Shown: positions 19,008 through 27,420 of the stretch, piece by piece
Layout of the letters: each line of letters starts with the position of its first letter
How positions within the stretch are numbered: the stretch's first letter is position 1
NCBI GenBank assembly: GCA_003605115.1
Contig: QZKY01000001.1
Span: 62,001 to 126,000, forward strand
Direction of reading: 5' to 3'
Source: Oxalobacter sp.
GTDB lineage: Bacteria; Pseudomonadota; Gammaproteobacteria; Burkholderiales; Burkholderiaceae_D
Length of the DNA stretch: 64,000 bases
Notes under the pieces: model-generated
The model's input: only the letters and a program-made list of their open reading frames with translations
Database searches by the model: none
Told to the model about the DNA's origin: nothing
Position numbers and translations under genes: made by a program

Positions 19008-19706
19008 TCAAACGCGTCGCCAGACGCAAATCCCTTTGACCTGTTTATCAAGGCCATCAAGAATCATTTCATGCGCAGCGATCTCGTCTTCACTGGCGGG
19101 TAAAACGATGATCTCGGCCATTTGCAAAACGGCGTCCTGACCGGCTTCACCCCCTTCCTGTGACATGTCAATATCCATGCTCAAGCTGTCCTGCCCGCGC
19201 GTCATCGCCAGGTAGACTTCCGCCAGCAAGGCCGCGTCAAGCAAGGCGCCGTGCAATGTGCGATGTGAATTGGAAATATCAAGACGGTCGCACAAGGCGT
19301 CCAGGGAATTACGCTTTCCGGGAAACATGCTGCGCGCGGTCACCAAGGTATCGGTAATACTGTCAACATGACTGCGGAATGCCGAGAAAGAGAGGCGCTC
19401 CAGTTCGGCATCTAGAAAACCGAGATCGAAAGGCGCATTGTGAATGATGATTTCAGCATCTTTAACGTAGCTGAGAAAATCCTCGGCAATTTCTGCGAAT
19501 TTCGGTTTGTCGCTTAAAAATTCCGTCGTCAACCCGTGCACTTCGAGCGCGCCAAGCTCCGAGTCACGTTCAGGATTGATATAAACGTGAAAGTTGTTGC
19601 CAGTCAGTTGACGATTGATGAGCTCGACACAACCAATTTCGATGATGCGATCCCCTGACTTGGCGTTCAGGCCAGTTGTTTCCGTGTCGAGCATAATTTG
19701 GCGCAT
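19008..19706 (-). CDS. dnaQ: DNA polymerase III epsilon subunit (proofreading exonuclease)
   Basis: A 232-residue DEDDh exonuclease of the replicase core. Exo I is MLDTETTGLN (Asp7, Glu9), followed by the typical GDRIIEIGCVEL and VHGLTTEFL. Exo II is IIHNAPFDLGFLD and Exo III is HRTLHGALLDAALLAEVY. The C-terminal region of about 45 residues should bind the alpha subunit. It lies 18 bases downstream of the U32 gene and is probably co-transcribed with it. rnhA, the common neighbour of dnaQ elsewhere, is absent. Confidence 0.96.
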   Translation of the reverse strand: MRQIMLDTETTGLNAKSGDRIIEIGCVELINRQLTGNNFHVYINPERDSELGALEVHGLTTEFLSDKPKFAEIAEDFLSYVKDAEIIIHNAPFDLGFLDAELERLSFSAFRSHVDSITDTLVTARSMFPGKRNSLDALCDRLDISNSHRTLHGALLDAALLAEVYLAMTRGQDSLSMDIDMSQEGGEAGQDAVLQMAEIIVLPASEDEIAAHEMILDGLDKQVKGICVWRRV

Positions 19707-19724
19707 GATCTTTTATCTTTCTTT

Positions 19725-21119
19725 TTACAGGAGTCGCGCCAATAGCGCCTTGTCGTATTTTTCCTCGAGCGGAATCTTCACCACATGGCCACTGCCTGGC
19801 GCAACCGTGATCGGCGCACCTTCCAGATTGTGCATCTTGTCCAGCGCAATGACGAGGTTACCGGCCGGGTGAATTATCTCAATGCGATCGCCAACCGAAA
19901 AGCGATTTTTGACCTGCACTTCTGCCCAACCATCACAGACTGACTGCACATCGCCAACGTAGTGACTTTTATCGAGCTCCGATGCGCCGCTCAGATAATT
20001 CTGATAATCCTGCGTGTGATGGCGTTGCAGAAAACCGTCGGTATAGCCGCGATTGGCCAAGCCTTGCAGCATGCCCAGCAAACTGGTGTCGAAAGGACGC
20101 CCCGCCATCGCATCATCGATAGCGCGACGATACACTTGCGCAGTGCGCGCGACGTAGTAAATTGACTTGGTTCGCCCCTCAATCTTCAGTGAATTCACAC
20201 CAATTTTCACCAGCTTTTCAATGTGTTCCACGGCACGCAAGTCCTTGGAATTCATGATGTAGGTGCCGTGCTCGTCTTCCATGATCGGCAAAAGCTGCCC
20301 TGGACGCTTGCCCTCCTCGATGAAGTACGTCCGTTCCGCAAGTGGATGACGTTGCATGTCGCCCAGAGCTGAAAGTGGCTGTTCGGCCAGCGCTTGCATC
20401 TGATGAAAATTCAGGGGCAAGGATTCTGGCGAGCCTGACGACGCTGGCGACGATTCCGGCACTATACGCACCACATCACCACTCGCATCTTCCGTGGCAT
20501 GCATCACCTTGTAATCCCAGCGACAGGAATTGGTGCACGTCCCCTGGTTGGAATCGCGATGGTTGAAATAACCGGAAAGCAAACAACGCCCTGAATACGC
20601 AATGCACAGCGCGCCATGCACAAACACTTCCAGTTCCATGTCCGGACATTGCTGACGGATTTCTGCGATTTCATCAAGCGAAAGTTCGCGCGACAAAATC
20701 ACGCGCGTGAGTCCCATGCGCTGCCAAAATTTGACGTCCGCCCAGTTGATCGCATTCGCCTGCACAGAGAGATGCACCGGCACTTCCGGCCACTTGTCAC
20801 GCACGAGCATGATGAGCCCGGGATCCGCCATGATGAGCGCATCCGGTTTCGCTTCGATCACGGGCGCCATGTCGGCGAGATAGGTTTTCAGCTTTGCGTT
20901 ATGCGCGAAGATGTTGCTCGCGACGTAAAACTGCTTGCCGCGTGCGTGGGCTTCACGAATGCCTGATGCGAGTTGGGCGACTGTCGAAAATTCATTGTTA
21001 CGTGCACGCAAACTGTAACGCGGCTGACCGGCATAGACAGCATCCGCCCCGAAATCGAATGCAGTGTGCATCTTGGCGAGCGAACCAGCGGGCAAGAGCA
21101 ATTCCGGAGCGAGTGACAT
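19725..21119 (-). CDS. trhP: U32-family tRNA hydroxylation protein (YegQ/TrhP-like)
   Basis: A 464-residue member of peptidase family U32. Features are the N-terminal ELLLPAGSLAKMHTAFDFGADAVYAG, the signature-like LEVFVHGALCIAYSGRCLLS, then SNQGTCTNSCRWDY, whose cysteines are typical of the group, and the C-terminal beta domain (VKNRFSVGDRIEIIHP). Length and layout match YegQ, recently called TrhP, needed for prephenate-dependent 5-hydroxyuridine formation in tRNA. The related RlhA is longer, so TrhP is preferred. No strong ribosome binding site is seen before the ATG at 21119. Confidence 0.85.
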   Translation of the reverse strand: MSLAPELLLPAGSLAKMHTAFDFGADAVYAGQPRYSLRARNNEFSTVAQLASGIREAHARGKQFYVASNIFAHNAKLKTYLADMAPVIEAKPDALIMADPGLIMLVRDKWPEVPVHLSVQANAINWADVKFWQRMGLTRVILSRELSLDEIAEIRQQCPDMELEVFVHGALCIAYSGRCLLSGYFNHRDSNQGTCTNSCRWDYKVMHATEDASGDVVRIVPESSPASSGSPESLPLNFHQMQALAEQPLSALGDMQRHPLAERTYFIEEGKRPGQLLPIMEDEHGTYIMNSKDLRAVEHIEKLVKIGVNSLKIEGRTKSIYYVARTAQVYRRAIDDAMAGRPFDTSLLGMLQGLANRGYTDGFLQRHHTQDYQNYLSGASELDKSHYVGDVQSVCDGWAEVQVKNRFSVGDRIEIIHPAGNLVIALDKMHNLEGAPITVAPGSGHVVKIPLEEKYDKALLARLL

Positions 21120-21623
21120 TTTTGGGTAATCAAAGGTGGGGCAAGGGGGGAATTATAACGAATGCAGATTGTCCTGCTTGCCCTGACGAGGCTTCAAGCA
21201 ACGGCAATCATGAAAAGTTGCATAATAGAAAATATCAATCGATCATCAACGCCCTGCCTTTTGCACCCTCATGAGGGTCATTCATGTCGAAAATGTCAAA
21301 AAACTGAAAAATATTTTTCAAATCATTCATGAATAAAAATAAGCACTTGATTTTAAAAGGGTTTCTTAATTTTTAGAAGTGTACAAATTGTTTTTTCAAA
21401 CACCCTAAAGTTTTGTCGAAACATGCCGATGAGCAAATAGGGTGACAGAAAAGCTGGCGAAGCGAAACACTTTGGTTGCTATTGCTCCCTTTAAACTTTT
21501 CTGAGACTTGTCCGATATACGTGTCAGCAGCGGTCGGCTTTCAAAACGCAAGCAAACCAATGCCGGGAGTCCAGCTAAAACGGGCTCGAATCAATCGGAT
21601 CAAGAAATTCAAGGAGACTTTCC
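21120..21623. other. 504-base intergenic region upstream of flagellin
   Basis: Divergent gap between the U32 gene and fliC. It holds a perfect 14-bp palindrome ACCCTCATGAGGGT at 21265-21278, an AT-rich block at 21290-21400, and the sigma-28 promoter at 21406-21432. A leader of about 185 bases lies between the promoter and the fliC start. No small gene is convincing. Confidence 0.6.
21406..21432 (+). promoter_or_regulatory. Sigma-28 (FliA) promoter of fliC
   Basis: TAAAGTTT, an 11-base spacer, then GCCGATGA. This matches the enterobacterial FliA consensus TAAAGTTT-N11-GCCGATAA at 15 of 16 positions. The start codon is about 190 bases downstream, giving a long 5' leader. Confidence 0.9.
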
Positions 21624-23792
21624 ATGAGTGCAATTATCAATACCAACATGCCTTCGCTGAATGCGCAGCGTAACCTGAGCACCTCGCAATCCGCTCTGTC
21701 TAACGCTCTGCAACGCCTGTCTTCAGGTTTGCGCATCAACAGCGCCAAGGATGACGCCGCCGGTCTGGCCATTTCGGATCGGATGACGTCTCAAATTCGC
21801 GGCCTGAATCAGGCTGTCCGTAATGCCAACGATGGTATCTCGTTGTCACAAACGGCTGAAGGCGCGATGTCGCAATCCTCCACCATTTTGCAACGTATGC
21901 GCGAACTGGCCATTCAGTCCGCCAATGCTTCCAACGTTTCAACGGACCGTGCTTCGCTGAATGCAGAAACCCAGCAGTTGCTCGCCGAATTGCAACGCGT
22001 TGCGGAAACCACGCAGTTCAACGGTCAAAACATTCTGGACGGCACTTTCACTTCCGCTCAGTTCCAGGTTGGCGCAAACGCAAATCAAACCATTTTGGCC
22101 AGCATGGGCAATGCCCAAACCTCCGCGCTCGGTTCTTACCAGGTTTCAGGTGGTACGGCCGTTTCCGGCACAGCACTCTCCGCAGGTCAGTTGACCGTCA
22201 ATGGCGTGGATGTGGGTGCTTCGACCAGTGGCTCTGCAGAATCCATCGCAGCCGCCATCAACAGCGTGGCTAGCCAAACCGGTGTGTCTGCTACCGCTTC
22301 CACTTCGGTTACCAGTTCCACCGCACCGCAAAACGCGATCATCCGTAACCAAACCATGTTATCCGGCGACCTCGTCATCAACGGCGTGAACGTCGGTTCC
22401 GTAGCAGGTTCCAGCAGCGTCGCTACCCAAGGTGCTAACGTTGCCGCAGCGATTAACTCCGTGACGGCACAAACAGGCGTTACGGCTGTTGCCAACGCCG
22501 GCACAGGCGCGTTGACACTGTCCTCCAGCACGGGTAAGACCATTGCCATCACCAGCAACAATGGTAACGATGGTGCCACCCGCGTTGAAAACGCCACCGG
22601 TCTCGAAATGGTCGATGCAACGAAGGTGAAAGGTATTGGTACCTTGACGGTCGCCAACGGCGCTCGCCAAGTCGTCACGCATACCGCGACAGCGACAGCT
22701 GCAGCTGGTAATACGATCACTATCGCCGGCAAGACCTTCACTTACGTGGCTGCGATTACCGACCAGGCCAGCCAGATCCTGGTGGATAACGATTCTGCAG
22801 ACGATCAAGCGGCTGAAGTTAACACAGCAATTGCCGCGGCCATTGCTGATGGATCGCTTGACAACGTCACCCTGACGAGTACCGTTGCCGCCGTCACCAC
22901 CCTGACAGCGAAGGCCAACGTACTCTCCACGGCTGCGACGGACGGCATTATGTCCGCCACCGCTTCTGTGGCAGGTGCCGGTGCTTTCGCGCAAACCACA
23001 GCTGGCGCAGGTCTGGCGGCAGGCGACACCCTCACGCTCGGCGGCATCACCTACGAGTTTACTTTGCCCACCGCGACTGCCGCATCCACGACTGGCCGCG
23101 TGCAAGTCAAACTCGGCACGGACGGTGCCAGCGCAGCGGCGGATGACATCCTCACTGCAACCAATCTGGCGGATGCCATCTCGGCGCAATATGCGGCGGG
23201 TAACGGCACGGTGCAATTCACTTCGCGCACGAATGGCGTGGTGACCTTCACCAACGCCCTGTATGGTGATACCGATGTTGTGGCTGCTCCGACGGAGCCC
23301 GTCACGAACGGCACGGCTAACGCACTGGTTGCAGCATCAACGACGGCAGGTGTCAGCGGCGTGTACGCAGCCAACACCACCTACGGTACGCTGGCGCTGA
23401 ACTCCGCAAGCCAATTCAGTGTCGCTGGTTCTTCGCCATCAACGGCTGGTCTTTCCACCGCACAGGTCGGCTTGACGGCACTCAATACGGTCAACATCTC
23501 GACCGTAAGCGGTGCCAACAACGCCATCTCCCTGATTGACGGTGCACTCACCCAGATCAGCACGCTGCGCGGTAACCTCGGTGCATTGCAAAACCGCTTC
23601 GACAGTGCCGTATCAAGCTTGAGCGCCACTGCTGAGAACTTGACTGCTGCACGCAGCCGGATTCTCGACGCTGACTTTGCGCAAGAAACTGCAAACCTCA
23701 CCCGTGCGCAGATTCTGCAACAAGCTGGTACTGCAATGTTGGCGCAAGCAAATCAGTTGCCCAACATGGTACTGACCTTGCTGCAAGGCTAA
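21624..23792 (+). CDS. fliC: Flagellin, enlarged (722 aa)
   Basis: The filament subunit. Conserved D0/D1 ends are clear: residues 1-170 (MSAIINTNMPSLNAQRNL, LSSGLRINSAKDDAAGLAI) and about 625-722 (ending QANQLPNMVLTLLQG). The variable middle is far longer than in a 500-residue flagellin. It holds two Flagellin_IN-like repeats (188-230 LTVNGVDVG...IAAAINSV and 248-312 LVINGVNVG...VAAAINSV) and two further beta-type units (360-455 and 463-575). There is no cysteine and the composition is rich in Ala, Thr and Ser. AAGGAG precedes the ATG at 21624. It is exported by the flagellar type III system and expressed late from a sigma-28 promoter. Confidence 0.97.
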   Translation: MSAIINTNMPSLNAQRNLSTSQSALSNALQRLSSGLRINSAKDDAAGLAISDRMTSQIRGLNQAVRNANDGISLSQTAEGAMSQSSTILQRMRELAIQSANASNVSTDRASLNAETQQLLAELQRVAETTQFNGQNILDGTFTSAQFQVGANANQTILASMGNAQTSALGSYQVSGGTAVSGTALSAGQLTVNGVDVGASTSGSAESIAAAINSVASQTGVSATASTSVTSSTAPQNAIIRNQTMLSGDLVINGVNVGSVAGSSSVATQGANVAAAINSVTAQTGVTAVANAGTGALTLSSSTGKTIAITSNNGNDGATRVENATGLEMVDATKVKGIGTLTVANGARQVVTHTATATAAAGNTITIAGKTFTYVAAITDQASQILVDNDSADDQAAEVNTAIAAAIADGSLDNVTLTSTVAAVTTLTAKANVLSTAATDGIMSATASVAGAGAFAQTTAGAGLAAGDTLTLGGITYEFTLPTATAASTTGRVQVKLGTDGASAAADDILTATNLADAISAQYAAGNGTVQFTSRTNGVVTFTNALYGDTDVVAAPTEPVTNGTANALVAASTTAGVSGVYAANTTYGTLALNSASQFSVAGSSPSTAGLSTAQVGLTALNTVNISTVSGANNAISLIDGALTQISTLRGNLGALQNRFDSAVSSLSATAENLTAARSRILDADFAQETANLTRAQILQQAGTAMLAQANQLPNMVLTLLQG

Positions 23793-23814
23793 GCCAGTCG
23801 CATGATGTAGCTTG

Positions 23815-23852
23815 ACCCCCGACTGGATTGGCAATCAATCTGGTCGGGGTTT
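23815..23852 (+). terminator. Hairpin after fliC
   Basis: A long imperfect stem (ACCCCCGACTGGATTG pairing with TCAATCTGGTCGGGGT around a short loop) lies just after fliC and just before flaG. Only a short T-run follows, so it may terminate partially, lowering flaG relative to flagellin, or stabilise the fliC messenger. Confidence 0.6.
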
Positions 23853-23869
23853 ATGTAACGGAGAATTTT

Positions 23870-24244
23870 ATGGACATCGGAAACGTAGGCAACATTGCCA
23901 ACCACTCACAGACTGTGGCCAGCGTCGGTAGCCAACCCACACCTGCGCAATCTAGTGTGCAAAGCAGCGCTGCTCCTGTCCAGACGGTTAACGCGGTGCA
24001 ACAGGCGTCGACGCCCCCTTCTATGGAGCAACTCAAGCAGGCAGTTCAAGAAATGAACAACGCTGTGCAATATCACGCACGCGGCTTGCAATTTTCACTG
24101 GATGATGAAAGCGATCGCACTATCGTCAAAGTCATTGACTCTGAAACCAGAGAAGTCATTCGTCAGATTCCTTCAGAAGAAGTGTTAGCTATCTCGAAAT
24201 CGCTGGATCAGGCCATCGGCAGTCTTCTTAAAAAAGCCGTCTAG
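23870..24244 (+). CDS. flaG: Flagellar protein FlaG
   Basis: A 124-residue FlaG-family protein. The C-terminal domain is visible (LKQAVQEMNNAVQYHARGLQFSLDDESDRTIVKVIDSETREVIRQIPSEEVLAIS). The N-terminal 50 residues are Ser/Gln/Ala-rich and disordered. The ATG at 23870 has GGAGA upstream; an in-frame ATG at 23828 lies in the hairpin and is rejected. In other bacteria FlaG affects filament length. Its place between fliC and fliD is the usual one in betaproteobacteria. Confidence 0.9.
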   Translation: MDIGNVGNIANHSQTVASVGSQPTPAQSSVQSSAAPVQTVNAVQQASTPPSMEQLKQAVQEMNNAVQYHARGLQFSLDDESDRTIVKVIDSETREVIRQIPSEEVLAISKSLDQAIGSLLKKAV

Positions 24245-24549
24245 TCCACCCTGTTTTTGGGTTTGGACGCCCAAGCCTTCCGCTTTTGGCGCGGAGTGAT
24301 ATAACGCGGGCGTTTCGTTGCTTCGAACGCAACATTCTTAAAATCCACCCTCCTCAATCACGCATTCCACAACCCCATTCATTGAAAACAGCAAGTTGAA
24401 AGCGATAAGTCGCGCATTTCGGATGATTGCTTGCCCCTCCACCCCAATCCCCCGGAAATGAACGGGAAATTCCCCTCTAAAGTCTTGATTGAAACAGCCG
24501 ATATAAAGTTACATTCATAAAAAATGTGGCATCTCCTTGGGAGCTTAGA
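24245..24549. other. 305-base flaG-fliD intergenic region
   Basis: Contains a weak hairpin right after flaG and the sigma-28 promoter at 24478-24504. Nothing else was recognised in the 230 bases between. Confidence 0.5.
24478..24504 (+). promoter_or_regulatory. Sigma-28 (FliA) promoter of fliD operon
   Basis: TAAAGTCT, an 11-base spacer, then GCCGATAT: 14 of 16 matches to the FliA consensus, placed 46 bases before the fliD start codon. Confidence 0.88.
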
Positions 24550-26556
24550 GTGACTATTTCAATTTCTGGCCTGGTTTCAGGCATAGATTACGACAGCATG
24601 ATCACCCAGTTAATGGCGATAGAAAGTCAGCCATTGACCCGGCTCGAAACGAAAGAAGCCAGCTATCTGTCTGAAATCACCGCTTTTGGCAACCTGAAAA
24701 GTGCCCTGGCGACATTTCAAACGACGATGTCCTCGCTTTCTTATGCGAGCACATTTCAGACTTTACAAGCGACCGTGGCAGATTCCACTGTCGCCAGCGT
24801 GAGTGCCAGTGCCTATGCACAAGTTGGCGCACATTCGCTGAAAGTGACCCAGTTGGCACAATCACAAATTCTTGTCGCCAACGGACAGACCAGCACAACC
24901 AGCGCCATTGGCAGCGGCACGATCAGCATCGACTTCGGCACCATTTCCGGCGGCACACTTGATGAAGACGGCAAATATACCGACGCAGCATTCGCATCCG
25001 CGGGTGGTGGCATTCGCACAATCACCATTGACAGCTCGAACAATTCGCTCTCGGGCATTCGTGATGCGATCAATAACGCCAATATCGGCGTCACGGCCAG
25101 CGTCATCAATGACGGCAGCGATACGCCCTACCGCCTCTCGCTTACCGTCAATAATTCCGGCCTCAAAAACAGCATGAGCATTTCCGTTTCCGGCGATGCG
25201 GCACTGCAAACCTTGCTGAACCACGATCCGGCTGGCACACAAAACCTCTCGCAAACGGCGACGGCACAAAATGCCGAATTCCTGCTGGATGGCATTGCGA
25301 TTTCGAAGGAAGCGAACAATATTAACGACGTGTTGTCTGGCGTTTCCTTCAACTTGTTGAAGACCAACAGCACCGCCACCACGCTGAACATTACACGTGA
25401 TACCTCAGGCGTCTCCAGTGCGGTCGAATCGTTTGTTTCTGCATACAACGAACTTGAAAGCACCCTGGATGAACTAACCGCATATGACACAGAAACGGAA
25501 GAAAGTGGTTTGTTGAATGGCGATTCGACCACGCGCAACATTCGAACCCAACTCCGCAAAATATTGACCGCCGCTCTCCCTAGCGGCTCCAATGCGTTCA
25601 GCATGTTGTCCCAGGTTGGCATTTCCGTGCAAAAGGACGGTTCGCTTGCCCTCGATAGCGACAAGCTCAAAACCGCCCTGAAAAACTCGCCCGCAGATTT
25701 TGCTGGTCTTTTTGCCGCCGCAGGTGCCGCCACGGACGGGTTGATCACCTACAACGGTGCAGGGTCAAACACAAAGGCCGGCAACTATGCGGTGAACATC
25801 ACGCAACTGGCCACACAAGGGAACATCGCCGGCACCGGCGCTGCGGGGCTGAGCATCGCGTCTGGCTTGAACGATACGCTTCATCTCACCATAGATGGTG
25901 TCTCAGCAAGCATCACGCTCACCGCCAAAACCTACGATTCCACCGCCGCACTGGTTGCAGAAATTCAGTCAAAAATCAATGGCGCAAAAAACTTTACTGA
26001 TGCGGGCTTGAGCGTCAGCGTCAGCCAATCAAACAATGTGTTGACGATCACATCCAACACATACGGCTCCACCTCCAAAGTGCTTGTCACTGGCGGCAAT
26101 GCCAGCGCAACCCTGAAGCTGGACACTGGCGCTACGGCAACGACAGGGCTCGACGTGGCGGGAACGATCGGCGGCAATGCCGCAACGGGCTCAGGCCAAA
26201 CGCTGACATCCGCATCTGGCGATGCCAGCGGGATTGGTTTGGTTGTTGCCGGCGGCAGCCTCGGCTTGCGTGGAACGGTCACTTATTCCCAAGGCTACGC
26301 CTATCAGCTCAATAGCTTGCTGCTAACCGTTCTGGACGAAGAAGGCGTGATCGCCAATCGCATTGATGGTTTGAACGAATCGATCGCAGACATCGACGAT
26401 GAAAAAGAAAAAATCAATTCCCGATTGGAAGTTATTGAAGCACGGTATCGCACCCAGTTTTCAGCACTCGAAGTCATGTTGAGCAATATGCAGTCGACCA
26501 GCGAATATTTAACCCAGCAGCTGGAAGCGCTGGCCAGCTTAAGAGATCAAAGTTAA
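24550..26556 (+). CDS. fliD: Flagellar filament cap protein FliD (HAP2), enlarged
   Basis: Caps the filament and folds flagellin at its tip. It is 668 residues from the GTG at 24550 (MTISISGLVSGIDYDSMITQLM), which has GGGAG upstream; the earlier in-frame GTG at 24526 gives a non-family N-terminus. FliD_N is at 5-100 and FliD_C is at about 250-410, resuming near 570 and ending in coiled coil (NRIDGLNESIADIDDEKEKINSRLEVIEARY). Between about 405 and 570 there is an inserted segment that repeats the FliD_N-like phrase (AGNYAVNITQLA versus GAHSLKVTQLA) and a Flagellin_IN-like unit. This explains the 200 extra residues over the 468 of E. coli FliD. It is the first gene of fliD-fliS-fliT and the genes behind. 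Confidence 0.95.
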   Translation: MTISISGLVSGIDYDSMITQLMAIESQPLTRLETKEASYLSEITAFGNLKSALATFQTTMSSLSYASTFQTLQATVADSTVASVSASAYAQVGAHSLKVTQLAQSQILVANGQTSTTSAIGSGTISIDFGTISGGTLDEDGKYTDAAFASAGGGIRTITIDSSNNSLSGIRDAINNANIGVTASVINDGSDTPYRLSLTVNNSGLKNSMSISVSGDAALQTLLNHDPAGTQNLSQTATAQNAEFLLDGIAISKEANNINDVLSGVSFNLLKTNSTATTLNITRDTSGVSSAVESFVSAYNELESTLDELTAYDTETEESGLLNGDSTTRNIRTQLRKILTAALPSGSNAFSMLSQVGISVQKDGSLALDSDKLKTALKNSPADFAGLFAAAGAATDGLITYNGAGSNTKAGNYAVNITQLATQGNIAGTGAAGLSIASGLNDTLHLTIDGVSASITLTAKTYDSTAALVAEIQSKINGAKNFTDAGLSVSVSQSNNVLTITSNTYGSTSKVLVTGGNASATLKLDTGATATTGLDVAGTIGGNAATGSGQTLTSASGDASGIGLVVAGGSLGLRGTVTYSQGYAYQLNSLLLTVLDEEGVIANRIDGLNESIADIDDEKEKINSRLEVIEARYRTQFSALEVMLSNMQSTSEYLTQQLEALASLRDQS

Positions 26557-26586
26557 ACCACTCGCTATCAACCACATGAGGTAACT

Positions 26587-27078
26587 ATGTTCGGATCAGT
26601 AAAATATGGCGTTAATGCTTATGCCAAAGTTGGCGTCGAGACTGGGGTTGCTTCCGCCAGTCCGCATAAGCTCATCGCCATGCTTTTCGAAGGCGCACTG
26701 GTAGCGATCACCAATGCCAAGCAACATATGGCAAACGGCCACATTGCCGAAAAAGGCCAGAGCATTTCCAAGGCTATCCTGATTGTCGAAAGTGGCTTGC
26801 GCGCCAGCTTGAACAAGGAAGCCGGAGGCGAGATTGCCACCAACCTGGACGCCTTGTACGAATACATCAGCGGCCGCCTGTTACAAGCCAACTTGCATAA
26901 CCAGGTCGAGTTGCTGGAGGAATCTTATCGTCTCTTGCTCGATTTAAAAACCGCTTGGGAAGCTATCGCTGAAAAGCAGCCTAGCGCAGAAGTCTCCAGC
27001 GAAAAACCGTCAGCAGATTTCCAGCAAACTGCCTACGACCCACTGATGCCACGCACGACTCGTTTTGCAAGGGCTTAA
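26587..27078 (+). CDS. fliS: Flagellin export chaperone FliS
   Basis: Binds the flagellin C-terminus in the cytosol to stop premature polymerisation. It is 163 residues. Typical features are YGVNAYAKVGVETGVASASPHKLIAMLFEGAL, the all-helical body with LLQANLHNQVELLEESYRLLLDLKTAWEAI, and a polar C-terminal tail about 25 residues longer than in E. coli. A GAGGT ribosome binding site precedes the ATG. It lies 30 bases after fliD. The next gene, fliT, begins after its stop. Confidence 0.95.
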   Translation: MFGSVKYGVNAYAKVGVETGVASASPHKLIAMLFEGALVAITNAKQHMANGHIAEKGQSISKAILIVESGLRASLNKEAGGEIATNLDALYEYISGRLLQANLHNQVELLEESYRLLLDLKTAWEAIAEKQPSAEVSSEKPSADFQQTAYDPLMPRTTRFARA

Positions 27079-27085
27079 GACTGCC

Positions 27086-27418
27086 ATGACCCAACAACAA
27101 ATTCTTTCCATTTATCAGGACGTGGCGGAGATCACCAGCAAAATGCTGGCCGCTGCCAGAAACAGTGACTGGGATACGCTGGTTTCTCTGGAAAAAAATT
27201 GCGCAATGCAGGTGGGCGCACTCAAAAAAAATGATCGCATCTTCCGCTTGTCAGAAGACGAGCGCCAGCAGAAAATAGGCCTTATCAAAAAAATTCTGGC
27301 CGACGATCAGGAAATTCGCTCACTGACCGAACCGAGGCTGGCGCATCTGTCATCACTCCTCAACAGCGCAGGAAATGAACGAAAACTGAGCAAGGCCTAC
27401 AACGCAAATACTGGTTAA
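27086..27418 (+). CDS. fliT: FliT-like flagellar chaperone
   Basis: A 110-residue all-helical protein (MTQQQILSIYQDVAEITSKMLAAARNSDW...) with the FliT pattern of four helices and conserved LVSLEKNCA and IKKILADDQEIR. The ATG at 27086 is preferred to the TTG at 27065, which overlaps fliS. FliT binds FliD before export and, in enteric bacteria, also FlhDC. FliT sequences are poorly conserved, so position after fliS supports the call. Confidence 0.85.
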   Translation: MTQQQILSIYQDVAEITSKMLAAARNSDWDTLVSLEKNCAMQVGALKKNDRIFRLSEDERQQKIGLIKKILADDQEIRSLTEPRLAHLSSLLNSAGNERKLSKAYNANTG

Positions 27419-27420
27419 CC

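Noticed and set aside
21265-21278. Palindrome ACCCTCATGAGGGT as a terminator of a missing gene
   Set aside because: It has no loop and no T-run, and neither flanking gene reads towards it. At most it is a protein-binding site.
22359-23216. Long open frames antisense to the flagellin variable region (285 codons here; also 22187-22741)
   Set aside because: They mirror the Ala/Thr/Val-rich codon bias of fliC. The products are low-complexity and unlike any family.
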